Origin: Dechloromonas hankyongensis
GTDB taxonomy: Bacteria; Pseudomonadota; Gammaproteobacteria; Burkholderiales; Rhodocyclaceae
Reading direction: 5' to 3'
Assembly: GCF_022012295.1 (NCBI RefSeq)
Contig: NZ_JAKLTN010000002.1
Coordinates: forward strand, 1,240,001 to 1,304,000
Length of the DNA stretch: 64,000 nucleotides
Shown: positions 15,774 through 24,550 of the stretch, piece by piece
How positions within the stretch are numbered: the stretch's first letter is position 1
How the letters are laid out: the number at the start of each line of letters is the position of its first letter
Position numbers and translations under genes: made by a program
The notes under the pieces: model-generated
The model's database searches: none
What the model was told of the DNA's origin: nothing
The model's input: only the letters and a program-made list of their open reading frames with translations

Positions 15774-18656
15774 TCAGTGGCGGGCGCGAGCCAGCCACTT
15801 GGCCAGCACGCTGTAGAGCTCCACCGGATCGACCGGCTTCGGGATGAAGTCGTTCATGCCGGCGGCCAGACAACGTGCCCGATCCTCGGCGAAGGCGTTG
15901 GCGGTCATCGCCACGATGGGAATATCCCGCCCCTTTTCCATGTCGCGCATGTGCCGGGTCGCCGTCAATCCGTCCATGCCGGGCATCTGCATGTCCATCA
16001 GGACCAGGTCGTAATCGCCGCCGACCAGCCGGTCGAGCGCCTCCCGGCCGTCGCTGGCCGTATCGACGCGCAGACCGGTTTCGTCGAGCATGGCGACGGC
16101 GATTTCCCGATTGATCGGCTCATCCTCGACCAGCAGCACCCGACCCCCTGGGCAGGTCTGGCGAATACGCTCACAAGCACTATCCACCGTCAGCAAGGCC
16201 AGATCCCGCTCCGCTTCGCCGTCGGCTGCCGGATGCTTGGCAAAGTGCGCCGTCAGCCAGAAAGTGCTGCCTTGCCCCTCGACGCTGCGCGCTCCGGCAT
16301 CGCCGCCCATGAGCAGCGCCAACTTGTGGGTGATGGCCAGGCCCAGGCCGGTACCGCCGAAACGGCGGGTAATCGAGTTGTCGGCTTGTTCGAAGGCCTG
16401 GAACAGCCCGGGCAGGCGATCGGCCGGGATGCCGATGCCGGTATCGGTCACCTCGAACAGCACGACCAGGCCGCTCTCATCCTCGCTGGCCCGGCGGGCG
16501 GTCAAGCGCACGCTGCCGGTCTCGGTGAATTTGATCGCATTGCTGGTGTAGTTGAGCAGCGCCTGCTGCAGGCGGGTCTGATCGCCCAGCACCGACGGCA
16601 GGCCGGCTTCGCAATCGACCACGAAGGCGAGGTGCTTGGCCTCCGCCTTGTCGGACAGCATGGCGGCGACGTTGGCCAATGCCCGATCGACATGCAACGG
16701 CTCCTGCTCGAGCGCCACCTTGCCGACATCGATTTTGGACAGGTCGAGGATGGCGTTGATCGTTTCCAGCAGGTGCTCGCCGGCCAGCTCAAGCTGCCTC
16801 AGGCGCCCCGACTGTTCCGGCGACAGCTTGCCGCGGCGGATCAGGTAGGACATGCCGGTGATCGCGTTCAGCGGCGTCCGGATTTCATGCGACATGTTGG
16901 CGAGGAAGTTGCTCTTCGCCCGGCTGGCCGCTTCCGCGGCGCGGCGCGCCTCTTCCAGCTCGGCCGTGCGCTGGGCGACGATCTCTTCCAGGCGCAGGCG
17001 ATGGCGGCGCAACTCATCCTCGAAAACAATGCGCTCCGTGATATCGCGGCTGATGCCGAAGATGCCGGCCACGCGGTGCTGGTCATCGAAAAGGGGCCAC
17101 TTGTTGGTAGACACGTAGCCGCGCGTACCCTCGGCGTCGTAATACGGGTCGATCTTGTTGAGCAGCGGCTTGCCCTCGGCAAAGATCGCCTCTTCCTCTT
17201 CCTCGTAGAGGCGGGCGGTATCGGCCGGGAAAACCTCGCTGTCGTGCTTGCCCACCATGTCGCGCCAGTCGGCGTGGCCGGTGATCTCGGCCAGGGTTTG
17301 ACTGCAGAAGCGGAAGCGGCTTTGCGCATCCTTGAAATAGATGAAGTCGGTTGCCTGGTCGAGAAAGGCCTCGAAATCCCGGTTGAAATCCGCCAGTTCG
17401 CGCTGCGCCTGCTTGCGCGCCGTGATGTCGACATGCATGCCGACATAGACGAATTCGCCGCTGTGCTGACCGGGAACGGCAAACAGCGTGGACTCCAGCC
17501 AGCGCACCTGGCCGTCCCTGTCATGCGCCGAGCCCTCGTGAGGCCCGATGGCCGCTCCCGTCATCTTGACGCGCCCGATGGCGTCGGCAAAGGACCGGCA
17601 TTCCGCTTCCGACAGCATGAGCCGATCCAGCGTCTGCCCAACCGCCTCGACGGAAGACCAGCCGAACAGCGTTTCCGAGGCGCGATTCCAGTAGGTCACC
17701 CGACCCTCGTCGTCATACCACTGGACCGCCACGTTCGGTGTCGTCTCGAGCGTTGCCGCCAGTCGTTGGCGGGCCGAATCGGCCACGCTCCCCGCCCGCT
17801 CCACCCGCCGCAGCATGTGTAGCAGCCAGGCCAGCATGCCGAACATCAACACCCCGAGCAGCGCAAAGCCCACACGCAGCCAGCCGTTGTGCGGCGGCAT
17901 GGCCGACCAGCCACCGCGTGGCACGGCGCCCAATTGCCACGCCCCCTGCGGCAAGGGAATTTCGACCAGAACCGGCGATTCGCCAAACACCCCTGGGCGG
18001 CCGAAAAACACGTCGCCGTCCGCCCCCTTGCCATCGCGCCCGCGGATGGCAATTTCGATGCGTTGATCGGCCGGCAGCAGGCCGCTGCGGGAAAACAGGC
18101 TGTCCACGTCGATTACCGCGCTGATCATGCCCCAGAAGCGCTCTTCCTTGCTGCCCGGTTCCGTCAGATAGACGGGAAAGCGGGTAATCAGCCCGACGCC
18201 GCCCTGAACCAGCTGCACCGGCCCGGCCACGACAATCTGCCGACTGCTGCGCGCCCGCTCGAAGGCCTCGAACTGGGCCGGCAGATCGTGATAATCCTTG
18301 CCTACCGCCTTCTCGTTACCGTGCAGGGGATAGATCAGGCTGATCGTGCTCCCTTTGGCCACCGTGATGTTGCGCAGCAAATGACGCCCGGCGAAGAGCG
18401 GCTGGGCGGCCTGTTCGAAACGCGACTGGTCGATTCCTGGCTCCAGGGCGATGACGCTGAACAGGCCGCGCACCAGCTGAATGTCGCTGGTCAGGTTGCT
18501 CTCCAGCGCATCCTTGACCTTGTTCAGGCGCACGACCACGTCGGCCTTGAGGGCTGCGGCGTGTCGCTCGGCGTTGATTTGCTCGGTAAGATAGGTGGCC
18601 AGCAGCAAGCCGCCGGCAAGCAGGACCATGGCGAGATAGAGTATCCGGCGGCTCAC
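15774..18656 (-). CDS. CHASE-PAS-PAS hybrid sensor histidine kinase
   Basis: A 960-residue inner-membrane hybrid kinase. TM1 spans about residues 5-23, followed by a periplasmic CHASE-like sensor (about 40-235) and TM2 at 262-282. Two PAS domains follow (about 300-405 and 415-535, the second with YFKDAQSRFRF). HisKA has phospho-acceptor H580 in ANMSHEIRTPLNAI. The HATPase_c domain (about 680-795) has the N box NYTSNAIKF, DTGIGIP and GGTGLGL. A C-terminal receiver (about 828-945) has D878 in LVLMDMQMPGMDG. It senses an unknown extracellular cue and would pass phosphate to its receiver and then to an unlinked HPt or regulator. No partner gene is adjacent. It faces the fusion gene tail to tail across about 100 bases with no clear terminator. 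Confidence 0.92.
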   Translation of the reverse strand: MSRRILYLAMVLLAGGLLLATYLTEQINAERHAAALKADVVVRLNKVKDALESNLTSDIQLVRGLFSVIALEPGIDQSRFEQAAQPLFAGRHLLRNITVAKGSTISLIYPLHGNEKAVGKDYHDLPAQFEAFERARSSRQIVVAGPVQLVQGGVGLITRFPVYLTEPGSKEERFWGMISAVIDVDSLFSRSGLLPADQRIEIAIRGRDGKGADGDVFFGRPGVFGESPVLVEIPLPQGAWQLGAVPRGGWSAMPPHNGWLRVGFALLGVLMFGMLAWLLHMLRRVERAGSVADSARQRLAATLETTPNVAVQWYDDEGRVTYWNRASETLFGWSSVEAVGQTLDRLMLSEAECRSFADAIGRVKMTGAAIGPHEGSAHDRDGQVRWLESTLFAVPGQHSGEFVYVGMHVDITARKQAQRELADFNRDFEAFLDQATDFIYFKDAQSRFRFCSQTLAEITGHADWRDMVGKHDSEVFPADTARLYEEEEEAIFAEGKPLLNKIDPYYDAEGTRGYVSTNKWPLFDDQHRVAGIFGISRDITERIVFEDELRRHRLRLEEIVAQRTAELEEARRAAEAASRAKSNFLANMSHEIRTPLNAITGMSYLIRRGKLSPEQSGRLRQLELAGEHLLETINAILDLSKIDVGKVALEQEPLHVDRALANVAAMLSDKAEAKHLAFVVDCEAGLPSVLGDQTRLQQALLNYTSNAIKFTETGSVRLTARRASEDESGLVVLFEVTDTGIGIPADRLPGLFQAFEQADNSITRRFGGTGLGLAITHKLALLMGGDAGARSVEGQGSTFWLTAHFAKHPAADGEAERDLALLTVDSACERIRQTCPGGRVLLVEDEPINREIAVAMLDETGLRVDTASDGREALDRLVGGDYDLVLMDMQMPGMDGLTATRHMRDMEKGRDIPIVAMTANAFAEDRARCLAAGMNDFIPKPVDPVELYSVLAKWLARARH

Positions 18657-18745
18657 ATGGCTCCCTGTCCATGGCGCATTTCGATAAACGATTGTACGCA
18701 GGAAGTGCGGGAGTCACCAAATCCCCCATGGCCAACATGGTGATC

Positions 18746-18777
18746 GGAAAGGCCGCCCCGGAAATGGCAGCCTTTCC
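18746..18777 (-). terminator. Weak inverted repeat after sodC
   Basis: GGAAAGGC / GCCTTTCC with a 16-base spacer lies just downstream of the sodC stop (minus strand). There is no T-run, so it is at best a weak terminator or an mRNA-end hairpin. Confidence 0.3.
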
Positions 18778-18784
18778 GGGCGGA

Positions 18785-19306
18785 TCAGCGGGAGGCGATT
18801 ACTCCGCAGGCGACACGCTTGCCGGAATTGCCGGCCGGCTGCGACTTGTAGTCGTCGGGATCGGCATGAATGACGATGCTGCGCCCCAGTACGCCCGTCG
18901 CCCCACTCAGACTCAGGCCGTCGATTTCAGCCGAGATACTGGCCTCGCCATTGGCGTTGGCGACCAGGTTGGGCATATCGCCGCCGTGATGCTCAGGACT
19001 AGCATGATGGCCATGCGCCTTGCCGGCCGGATTGAAATGCCCCTTGGCCGTACTGGCGTCGGGCGCGCTGCAGTCGCCGGCCTCATGGATATGGAAGCCA
19101 TGCTCGCCCGGCGTCAGGCCGGCCACTTGGGCATCGACCCGCAGACGCCCGTTCGTTTCACTGAAGCTGACCTTGCCGCTCACCGCGCTGCCCGAACGCG
19201 CCTGCAGATCGGCGCTGGCCATGGGCCCCGCCGCCGGCGTGGCGCAAGCCCCGAGCAGCACGGCCGACAATGCAGTCAAGGCCAAACCGGCATGTGTTTT
19301 TTTCAT
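18785..19306 (-). CDS. sodC: Periplasmic Cu-Zn superoxide dismutase (lipoprotein)
   Basis: A 173-residue SodC. The N-terminus is a lipoprotein signal with lipobox LLGAC, so it is probably membrane-anchored in the periplasm. Copper and zinc ligands are visible: HGFHIHE (about 69-75), GHFNPAGKAHGHH, HHGGDMPNL with the zinc-binding His and Asp, and the copper-binding His in IVIHADPDDY. The disulfide pair is probably Cys in AGDCSAP and Cys in RVACGVI near the end. It converts superoxide to H2O2 and oxygen. It is transcribed away from cysD across a 203-base gap and has a good GGTAGGAGAAG ribosome site. Confidence 0.95.
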   Translation of the reverse strand: MKKTHAGLALTALSAVLLGACATPAAGPMASADLQARSGSAVSGKVSFSETNGRLRVDAQVAGLTPGEHGFHIHEAGDCSAPDASTAKGHFNPAGKAHGHHASPEHHGGDMPNLVANANGEASISAEIDGLSLSGATGVLGRSIVIHADPDDYKSQPAGNSGKRVACGVIASR

Positions 19307-19380
19307 GTTCTTCTCCTACCTGAATTGAATTGTGTGAACGATAGCCCCTCTCGGGCAATTGAACGGACAGGACAAAAGCA

Positions 19381-19390
19381 TGAACGTTCA
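19381..19390. promoter_or_regulatory. Palindrome TGAACGTTCA between sodC and cysD
   Basis: A perfect 10-bp palindrome in the sodC-cysD gap, itself enclosed by the arms GCATGA (19378-19383) and TCATGC (19396-19401). It could be a regulator site for sodC, cysD or both. No regulator is assigned. Confidence 0.3.
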
Positions 19391-19407
19391 AACGGTCATG
19401 CAGATTG

Positions 19408-19474
19408 TTTATAACAAATCGAGATAACAAGATGATCACTGGTTCTTAATTGAGCATTAAGCTCTTGCTACAAT
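19408..19474 (+). promoter_or_regulatory. Candidate CysB-controlled cysDN promoter
   Basis: Contains TTTATAACAA (19408-19417), TTCTTAATTGA (19443-19453) and a -10-like TACAAT (19469-19474) within GCTACAATGCTGAC. These match the elements before the TSUP-cysI operon, with the same 26-base distance between the TTCTT block and the -10. The rest of the 203-base sodC-cysD gap shows only short inverted repeats. Confidence 0.55.
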
Positions 19475-19509
19475 GCTGACATTCGACAATCCCAGCGGAT
19501 TACCCAGCA

Positions 19510-20439
19510 ATGAATCAACGCTCTACCCTCTCCCATCTGGACTGGCTCGAAGCCGAAGCCATCCACATCATGCGTGAAGTGGCCGGTCAGTGTTCCAATC
19601 CGGTCCTGCTCTTCTCCGGCGGCAAGGACTCCATCTGCATGCTGCGTATTGCCGAAAAGGCTTTCCGCCCGGGCAAGTTCCCCTTCCCGCTGATGCACAT
19701 CGACACCGGCCACAACTATCAGGAAGTCGTCGCCTTCCGCGACAAGCGCGCTGCCGAACTAGGCGAGCGCCTGATCGTGCGCTCGGTCGAGGACTCGATG
19801 AAGCGCGGCACCGTGGTGCTCAAACACGAAGGCGAATCGCGCAACAAGCACCAGTCGGTGACCCTGCTCGAAGCCATCGAGGAATTCGGCTTCGACTGTT
19901 GCATCGGCGGCGCCCGCCGCGACGAGGAAAAGGCCCGCGCCAAGGAACGCATCATGAGCTTCCGCGACGAGTTCGGCCAATGGGACCCGAAGAACCAGCG
20001 CCCGGAACTGTGGAACCTGTACAACGCGCGCAGCCACAAGGGCGAGAACATCCGCGCCTTCCCCATCTCCAACTGGACGGAAATGGACGTCTGGCAATAC
20101 ATCGAGCGCGAAGGCCTCGAACTGCCGTCGATCTACTTCGCCCACAAGCGCCCGGTGGTCATCCGCCAGGGCGCCATCGTGCCGGTCAACGTGCCGCTGG
20201 TTTCCGGCGAGCTGACCAATGTTGCCAAGCCGGGTGAAGAGATCATCGACCTGCAGGTCCGTTTCCGCACCGTCGGCGACATTTCCTGCACCGCCCCGGT
20301 TGAGTCCGATGCCGACGACGTCGCCAAGATCGTTCTCGAAACCGCCACCACCACCATCACCGAGCGCGGCGCTACTCGTCTGGACGACCAGACCAGCGAA
20401 GCCTCCATGGAACAACGCAAGAAAGAGGGTTACTTCTGA
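19510..20439 (+). CDS. cysD: Sulfate adenylyltransferase subunit 2 (ATP sulfurylase)
   Basis: A 309-residue CysD of the PAPS-reductase-like ATP-pyrophosphatase fold. The PP-loop SGGKDSICML (about 36-45), LMHIDTGHNYQEV (60-72), GGARRDEEKARAKERIMSFR (about 133-152) and the C-terminal basic tail are all present. With CysN it makes APS from ATP and sulfate, GTP hydrolysis driving the reaction. The product goes to the APS-type CysH at 9.3 kb. It overlaps cysN by TGATG. Confidence 0.96.
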   Translation: MNQRSTLSHLDWLEAEAIHIMREVAGQCSNPVLLFSGGKDSICMLRIAEKAFRPGKFPFPLMHIDTGHNYQEVVAFRDKRAAELGERLIVRSVEDSMKRGTVVLKHEGESRNKHQSVTLLEAIEEFGFDCCIGGARRDEEKARAKERIMSFRDEFGQWDPKNQRPELWNLYNARSHKGENIRAFPISNWTEMDVWQYIEREGLELPSIYFAHKRPVVIRQGAIVPVNVPLVSGELTNVAKPGEEIIDLQVRFRTVGDISCTAPVESDADDVAKIVLETATTTITERGATRLDDQTSEASMEQRKKEGYF

Positions 20440-21707
20440 TGTCCGCCCAAGTTGAAGATCACGGCCTGCTGCGCTTTCTGACCTGCGGCAGCGTCGACGA
20501 CGGCAAGAGCACGCTGATCGGCCGCCTGCTGTTCGACACCAAGACCATCCTCGCCGACACGCTGTCCGCCATCGAACGCACCTCCCAGAAGCGCGGCATG
20601 GGCGCTGTCGACCTGTCGCTGCTCACCGACGGCCTGCAGGCCGAGCGCGAACAGGGCATCACCATCGACGTCGCCTACCGCTACTTTTCGACCGGCACGC
20701 GCAAGTACATCATCGCCGATGCCCCGGGCCACGAGCAGTACACCCGCAACATGGTCACCGCCGCCTCGACCGCCAACCTGGCCATCATCCTGATCGACGC
20801 ACGCAAGGGCGTGCTGACCCAGACCCGCCGCCACTCCAAGCTGGCGGCATTGGTCGGCATCCCGCATCTGGTCGTCGCCATCAACAAGATGGACCTCGTC
20901 GACTATTCGCAGGAAACCTACGAGAAGATCAAGGCCGACTACCTCGACTTCGCCGCCAAGGTCGGCATCGAAGACATCCGCTTCCTGCCGATGTCGGCAC
21001 TGAACGGCGACATGATCGTCGACCGCGGCGAATCGCTGAACTGGTACGACGGCCCGACCCTGCTCGACATCCTCGAAGCCGCTCCGGCCGCCCACACCGA
21101 GCACACCGAGAAGTTCCGCTTCCCGGTCCAGTACGTCTGCCGCCCGCAGGATTCGGCCAATCCGGACCTGCACGACTACCGCGGCTTCATGGGCCGCGTC
21201 GAGTCTGGCGCTATCAAGGTCGGCGACAAGGTCACCGTGCTGCCGAACGGTCTCGAATCGACCGTCAAGGCCGTGCAACTGGGCGGTGTGGACATCGGCA
21301 CTGCCTTCACCGAGCAGTCGGTCACCCTGCTGCTGGCCGATGAAATCGACACCTCGCGCGGCGACATGATCGTCAAGTCGGACGAGGCACCGGCCGCCGT
21401 CAAGGAAATCCGCGCCACCGTCTGCTGGATGTCGGAAACTCCGCTCGACCGCGCCCGCACCTACCTGATCCGCCACACGACGCGCGACTCGAAGGCCAAG
21501 CTGACCGGCATCGACCACCGTCTCGACGTCAATACGCTGGAAAAAGTGCCGGCTGACAAGCTGGCGATGAACGACATTGCCGAAGTGAGCTTCAAGCTGG
21601 CCCAGCCCCTGTTTGTCGATCCTTACCTGGAAAACCGCGGCACCGGCGCTTTCATCGTCATCGACGAGAGCAACAACAATACGGTCGGCGCCGGGATGAT
21701 CCTGTAA
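20439..21707 (+). CDS. cysN: Sulfate adenylyltransferase subunit 1 (GTPase)
   Basis: A 422-residue EF-Tu-like GTPase subunit. G1 is GSVDDGKSTLIG (17-28), with the switch region near REQGITIDVAYRYF. G3 is DAPGHEQYTRNM (about 93-104) and G4 is NKMDLVD. Beta-barrel domains follow, ending EESNNNTVGAGMI-like. It lacks a fused APS kinase (CysC) domain, which fits a pathway that reduces APS directly rather than PAPS. It is translationally coupled to cysD and followed by a strong bidirectional terminator. Confidence 0.96.
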   Translation: MSAQVEDHGLLRFLTCGSVDDGKSTLIGRLLFDTKTILADTLSAIERTSQKRGMGAVDLSLLTDGLQAEREQGITIDVAYRYFSTGTRKYIIADAPGHEQYTRNMVTAASTANLAIILIDARKGVLTQTRRHSKLAALVGIPHLVVAINKMDLVDYSQETYEKIKADYLDFAAKVGIEDIRFLPMSALNGDMIVDRGESLNWYDGPTLLDILEAAPAAHTEHTEKFRFPVQYVCRPQDSANPDLHDYRGFMGRVESGAIKVGDKVTVLPNGLESTVKAVQLGGVDIGTAFTEQSVTLLLADEIDTSRGDMIVKSDEAPAAVKEIRATVCWMSETPLDRARTYLIRHTTRDSKAKLTGIDHRLDVNTLEKVPADKLAMNDIAEVSFKLAQPLFVDPYLENRGTGAFIVIDESNNNTVGAGMIL

Positions 21708-21733
21708 GGCAGGAATTTCCGGCTCCGCACATC

Positions 21734-21764
21734 AAAACGCCTCCCGACCGGAGGCGTTTTCATT
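21734..21764. terminator. Bidirectional terminator between cysN and the YfiR-like gene
   Basis: An 11-bp perfect stem AAAACGCCTCC / GGAGGCGTTTT with a 5-base loop. A/T tracts on both sides let it serve cysN (plus) and the convergent YfiR-like gene (minus), whose stop codon begins right at the stem. Confidence 0.88.
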
Positions 21765-22275
21765 TTCCGTCGAAAGATTTGCGCACACTGCGCGCCAGTT
21801 CGAGCAATGTCGGCTTCGCCTTGAGATTGATGCGCTCGCAATGCTCGAGATTGACATCGAACATCAGGCGCTTGTTTTCCAAGGCCAGCGCAATCCCCAC
21901 CGACTGCAACGCCCCCCTTTCGGTGACCGTCAGGGTCGGCTGATTGCCTAGTATCGATCTGATTTTCGGCAGATTGACCACCTCGCCGGTCCCGACGTAA
22001 AGGATGTCGCACAGGCGGATCGGCGTCGGCGTGTTCAGCCGGGCGATGACCATGCGTTGCCCGTTGACGCGCCGCTCGTCGTAGCCCTGCAGCGCGGCGC
22101 CGACCTCATCGTCGCCGAGTACGCAGATGTGGAAATTGGCTCGCTTCGATTCCGGCCACTCGAAGAGATGCGCGAAGTTGTACAGGTAGGCAGCTTTCAT
22201 GTCGGGCTCGGCCACCACCTGGGCATAGGCTGCCTGGCTGATCCAGAACAAGAACAGAGCGAGAAGGGCGCGCAT
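21760..22275 (-). CDS. YfiR-family (DUF4154) periplasmic protein
   Basis: A 171-residue exported protein with signal peptide MRALLALFLFWISQAAYA. The start is ATG 22275, 8 bases after the stop of the upstream receptor gene. DUF4154 features: MKAAYLYNFAHLFEWP (about 26-41), FHICVLGDDEVGAAL, the CDILYVG strand, LTVTERGALQSVGIA and the final NLEHCERINLKAKPTLLELA. In Pseudomonas YfiR is a periplasmic repressor of the YfiN diguanylate cyclase. Here no YfiN-like gene is adjacent; the partner is a TonB-dependent receptor, a frequent pairing whose meaning is unclear. Two Cys (in FHICVL and RLCDIL) and one in LEHCER are available for disulfides. Confidence 0.87.
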   Translation of the reverse strand: MRALLALFLFWISQAAYAQVVAEPDMKAAYLYNFAHLFEWPESKRANFHICVLGDDEVGAALQGYDERRVNGQRMVIARLNTPTPIRLCDILYVGTGEVVNLPKIRSILGNQPTLTVTERGALQSVGIALALENKRLMFDVNLEHCERINLKAKPTLLELARSVRKSFDGK

Positions 22276-22283
22276 GGTCGGGC

Positions 22284-24278
22284 TCACAGATCGTAATTGA
22301 GCTGCAGCCAGTAGGTGCGGCCATCCATGCGCAGGCTGTCGATGCCGGTACCCGGGGCCCAGGTAAAGGGCGACACGACTTCGTAATCCCGGTCGAACAG
22401 GTTGCGGATGCTGAATGATGCCGACAGGCCATGCCAGTTCCGCTCGCTGGAGAAGGTCAGGTTGGCCAGCGCCACGCCGCCCAGCCGGCGCCGCTCGGCG
22501 GTCAGCCGCGAACCGACGTACTGGGCTTCCAGACCGGCCCGCACCCAATCGCCGGGCAATGGCGCGGTAAGCTGAAACTTGCCCAGCACATTGGGCGAAT
22601 TCACGGCATCCTGGCCATTGGTGTCGGACGAGTTCTGCCAGGCGCCGCTGCTGCGGGCACGCACCCCGTTATCCCAGCGTGCCTCGAATTCGAGCTCCAG
22701 GCCGCGCGACAGGCTGTTGCCGACCGGTGCGTAGTGCCCCAGGCCATCGACATACACCTGCTGCTTGCTGCGCCGGTATTCATAGAGCGACCCGGTCAGC
22801 CGCATGCGGCGATCCAGATCGTGCTGGACGACGAATTCCTTGGCCGCAACGTACTCGGGTACCGCATCCGAGCCGTAGAACGAGCGATCGTCGGCATTGG
22901 GCATGCGGAAAGCTTCACTATAGGAAGCCTTAAGCGTGGTACGGAAATCCGGCTGGTAGATCAGCGCCAGGCGTGGACTCCAGTTGGCTTCGAGATCGTT
23001 TGCCTTGTCGTAGCGAGCACCGACATTGATCCGCCAGCGTTCATCGAAACGGTATTCGTCGGCCAGGTAAACGCTGTTCGTGCTGCGCGCGTACGCTTGC
23101 TTGACGCTGCCGGCGCTGTTGATGCTCCCATCGGGATAGAAATAGGCACGGCTCAGGTACTGGCTGTAATCATTGCGATATTCCATGCCGAGCATCAGCG
23201 AATGGTTGGCAAACCACTTGCCGACGAATTTCTGATCGACGCCCCACCAGTCCGCCCCGTGCTTCCGCTGGGCGAAAGGCGTCGGATCGTCGATGACCCG
23301 GTGGCCTTCGTGCGCGTAATGGCCGTAGTAAAAACGCGATGCGGAATACAGATACAGGCCGAGATCCGTTTCGTAACCAGCATTCAGGTAGCTGTTCTCG
23401 TCGTCGATGGTAAAAGGCGTGTTGAAGACCGAGTACTGGGTCGCTTTGGTCGGCACCGTTTTGTTGCGGTCGACATAACCGGCTTCGACAGTCAGGCCGT
23501 CGTAGGAAAACTTGCCGAAAAAGCGCTTGTTACGCTCGTCGTCGATGCCGTTCGCCCAGCCGTGGTTGGTGATCGGCGTGTCGTAGGCCGGGAAGTAGAG
23601 GTTCTGCCCCTGCGAAGTCAGCGCCGAAGCCGAGAGCAGCAGATCGGCACCATTGTCGAAACGCTTGCCGAAGGTCGCGCGTTGCCGGTAGGTGTCGTAG
23701 CTGCCCGCTTCGCCGGACAGTTGCAGGGTGTTGAAGTTGCCGCCCTTGCGGGTGACGATGTTGATGATGCCGAGCATGGCATTGTTGCCATAGGTCACCG
23801 AACCGGTGCCTGGCACGTATTCGACGCGCTCGACCAAGGCGAGATCAATCAGGCCGGATTCGTCGATATAGGCCTGGTTGAACACGCTGTCCTGCGTCAC
23901 ATAGCCGTCGATGAGGACCATGATGCGGCCGGTATAGTCGCCTGGCGCCCCGAAACCGCGGCCGCCCATGTACTGATAGCGCCGGTCGGAAGTGGTGTAC
24001 AGGCCCCGCATGCTGCCGATCACGTCGGCGATCGTCCGGTAGCCATAGGCACGGATATCGGCGGCGGTCACGATGGCGACGGCCGACGGCGAATCGCTGA
24101 TCTGGCGCACCAGTTCCGAGCCGGAAACGACTTCCCGCTGAACCAGTTGATCGAAGGGCACCGCGGCCAGGTCGGCACCGCCGGCGTGCGCCGTCCCCCC
24201 CAGCAGTGCGGCGAGGCAGAAGACCCATGGCCGCAGGCGTTTAGTCGATATAGGGACGGGCGAAACAGAAAAGCGCAT
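22284..24278 (-). CDS. TonB-dependent outer-membrane receptor
   Basis: A 664-residue outer-membrane beta-barrel receptor. With ATG 24278 the N-terminus is a signal peptide ending GGTAHA. The plug domain (about 35-165) has SDSPSAVAIVTAADIRAYG and VERVEYVPGTGSVTYGNNAM, followed by INIVTRKG. The rest is amphipathic barrel strands, closing with the outer-membrane type end TYWLQLNYDL. The ligand cannot be read; the plug resembles the colicin I/cobalamin-like (CirA/BtuB) group often seen with DUF4154 proteins. It forms an operon with the YfiR-like gene and is divergent from the RND adaptor gene. Confidence 0.92.
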   Translation of the reverse strand: MRFSVSPVPISTKRLRPWVFCLAALLGGTAHAGGADLAAVPFDQLVQREVVSGSELVRQISDSPSAVAIVTAADIRAYGYRTIADVIGSMRGLYTTSDRRYQYMGGRGFGAPGDYTGRIMVLIDGYVTQDSVFNQAYIDESGLIDLALVERVEYVPGTGSVTYGNNAMLGIINIVTRKGGNFNTLQLSGEAGSYDTYRQRATFGKRFDNGADLLLSASALTSQGQNLYFPAYDTPITNHGWANGIDDERNKRFFGKFSYDGLTVEAGYVDRNKTVPTKATQYSVFNTPFTIDDENSYLNAGYETDLGLYLYSASRFYYGHYAHEGHRVIDDPTPFAQRKHGADWWGVDQKFVGKWFANHSLMLGMEYRNDYSQYLSRAYFYPDGSINSAGSVKQAYARSTNSVYLADEYRFDERWRINVGARYDKANDLEANWSPRLALIYQPDFRTTLKASYSEAFRMPNADDRSFYGSDAVPEYVAAKEFVVQHDLDRRMRLTGSLYEYRRSKQQVYVDGLGHYAPVGNSLSRGLELEFEARWDNGVRARSSGAWQNSSDTNGQDAVNSPNVLGKFQLTAPLPGDWVRAGLEAQYVGSRLTAERRRLGGVALANLTFSSERNWHGLSASFSIRNLFDRDYEVVSPFTWAPGTGIDSLRMDGRTYWLQLNYDL

Positions 24279-24412
24279 GGCTGAAATTCGCGGACACCTG
24301 CCGACAGCTGCCTGTCGCGCCGCAGGAAATGTCAAAAGGATAGATTCTGCCAGCCTTATTGACTGCCGTTAATCCCAAAAGCGAAAAGAGTCGCAAAATC
24401 GTGAATCCCCAG

Positions 24413-24426
24413 GCAGTTGTAACTGC
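24413..24426. promoter_or_regulatory. 14-bp palindrome in the receptor/efflux divergent gap
   Basis: GCAGTTGTAACTGC, six-base arms around a central GT, in the 272-base gap between the TonB receptor and the RND adaptor. A weak -35/-10 pair (TTGTAA 24418-24423, GACAAT 24442-24447) overlaps it. It is a candidate operator for one or both units; no regulator gene is adjacent. Confidence 0.4.
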
Positions 24427-24550
24427 AATGACGACCTCACGCGACAATGGCAAAATAGCATTTTTCCCGTTTTTCGGTCATTTCCGCACCGAACAGCGCA
24501 AATCCCTGCTTTACCCTGCCGCCATCCAGCCCTCGCTCCGGTTTCCCTCG

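Noticed and set aside
15777-17822. A 681-codon plus-strand frame opposite the hybrid histidine kinase
   Set aside because: It is the mirror frame of a well-supported kinase; its sequence has no recognisable motif.
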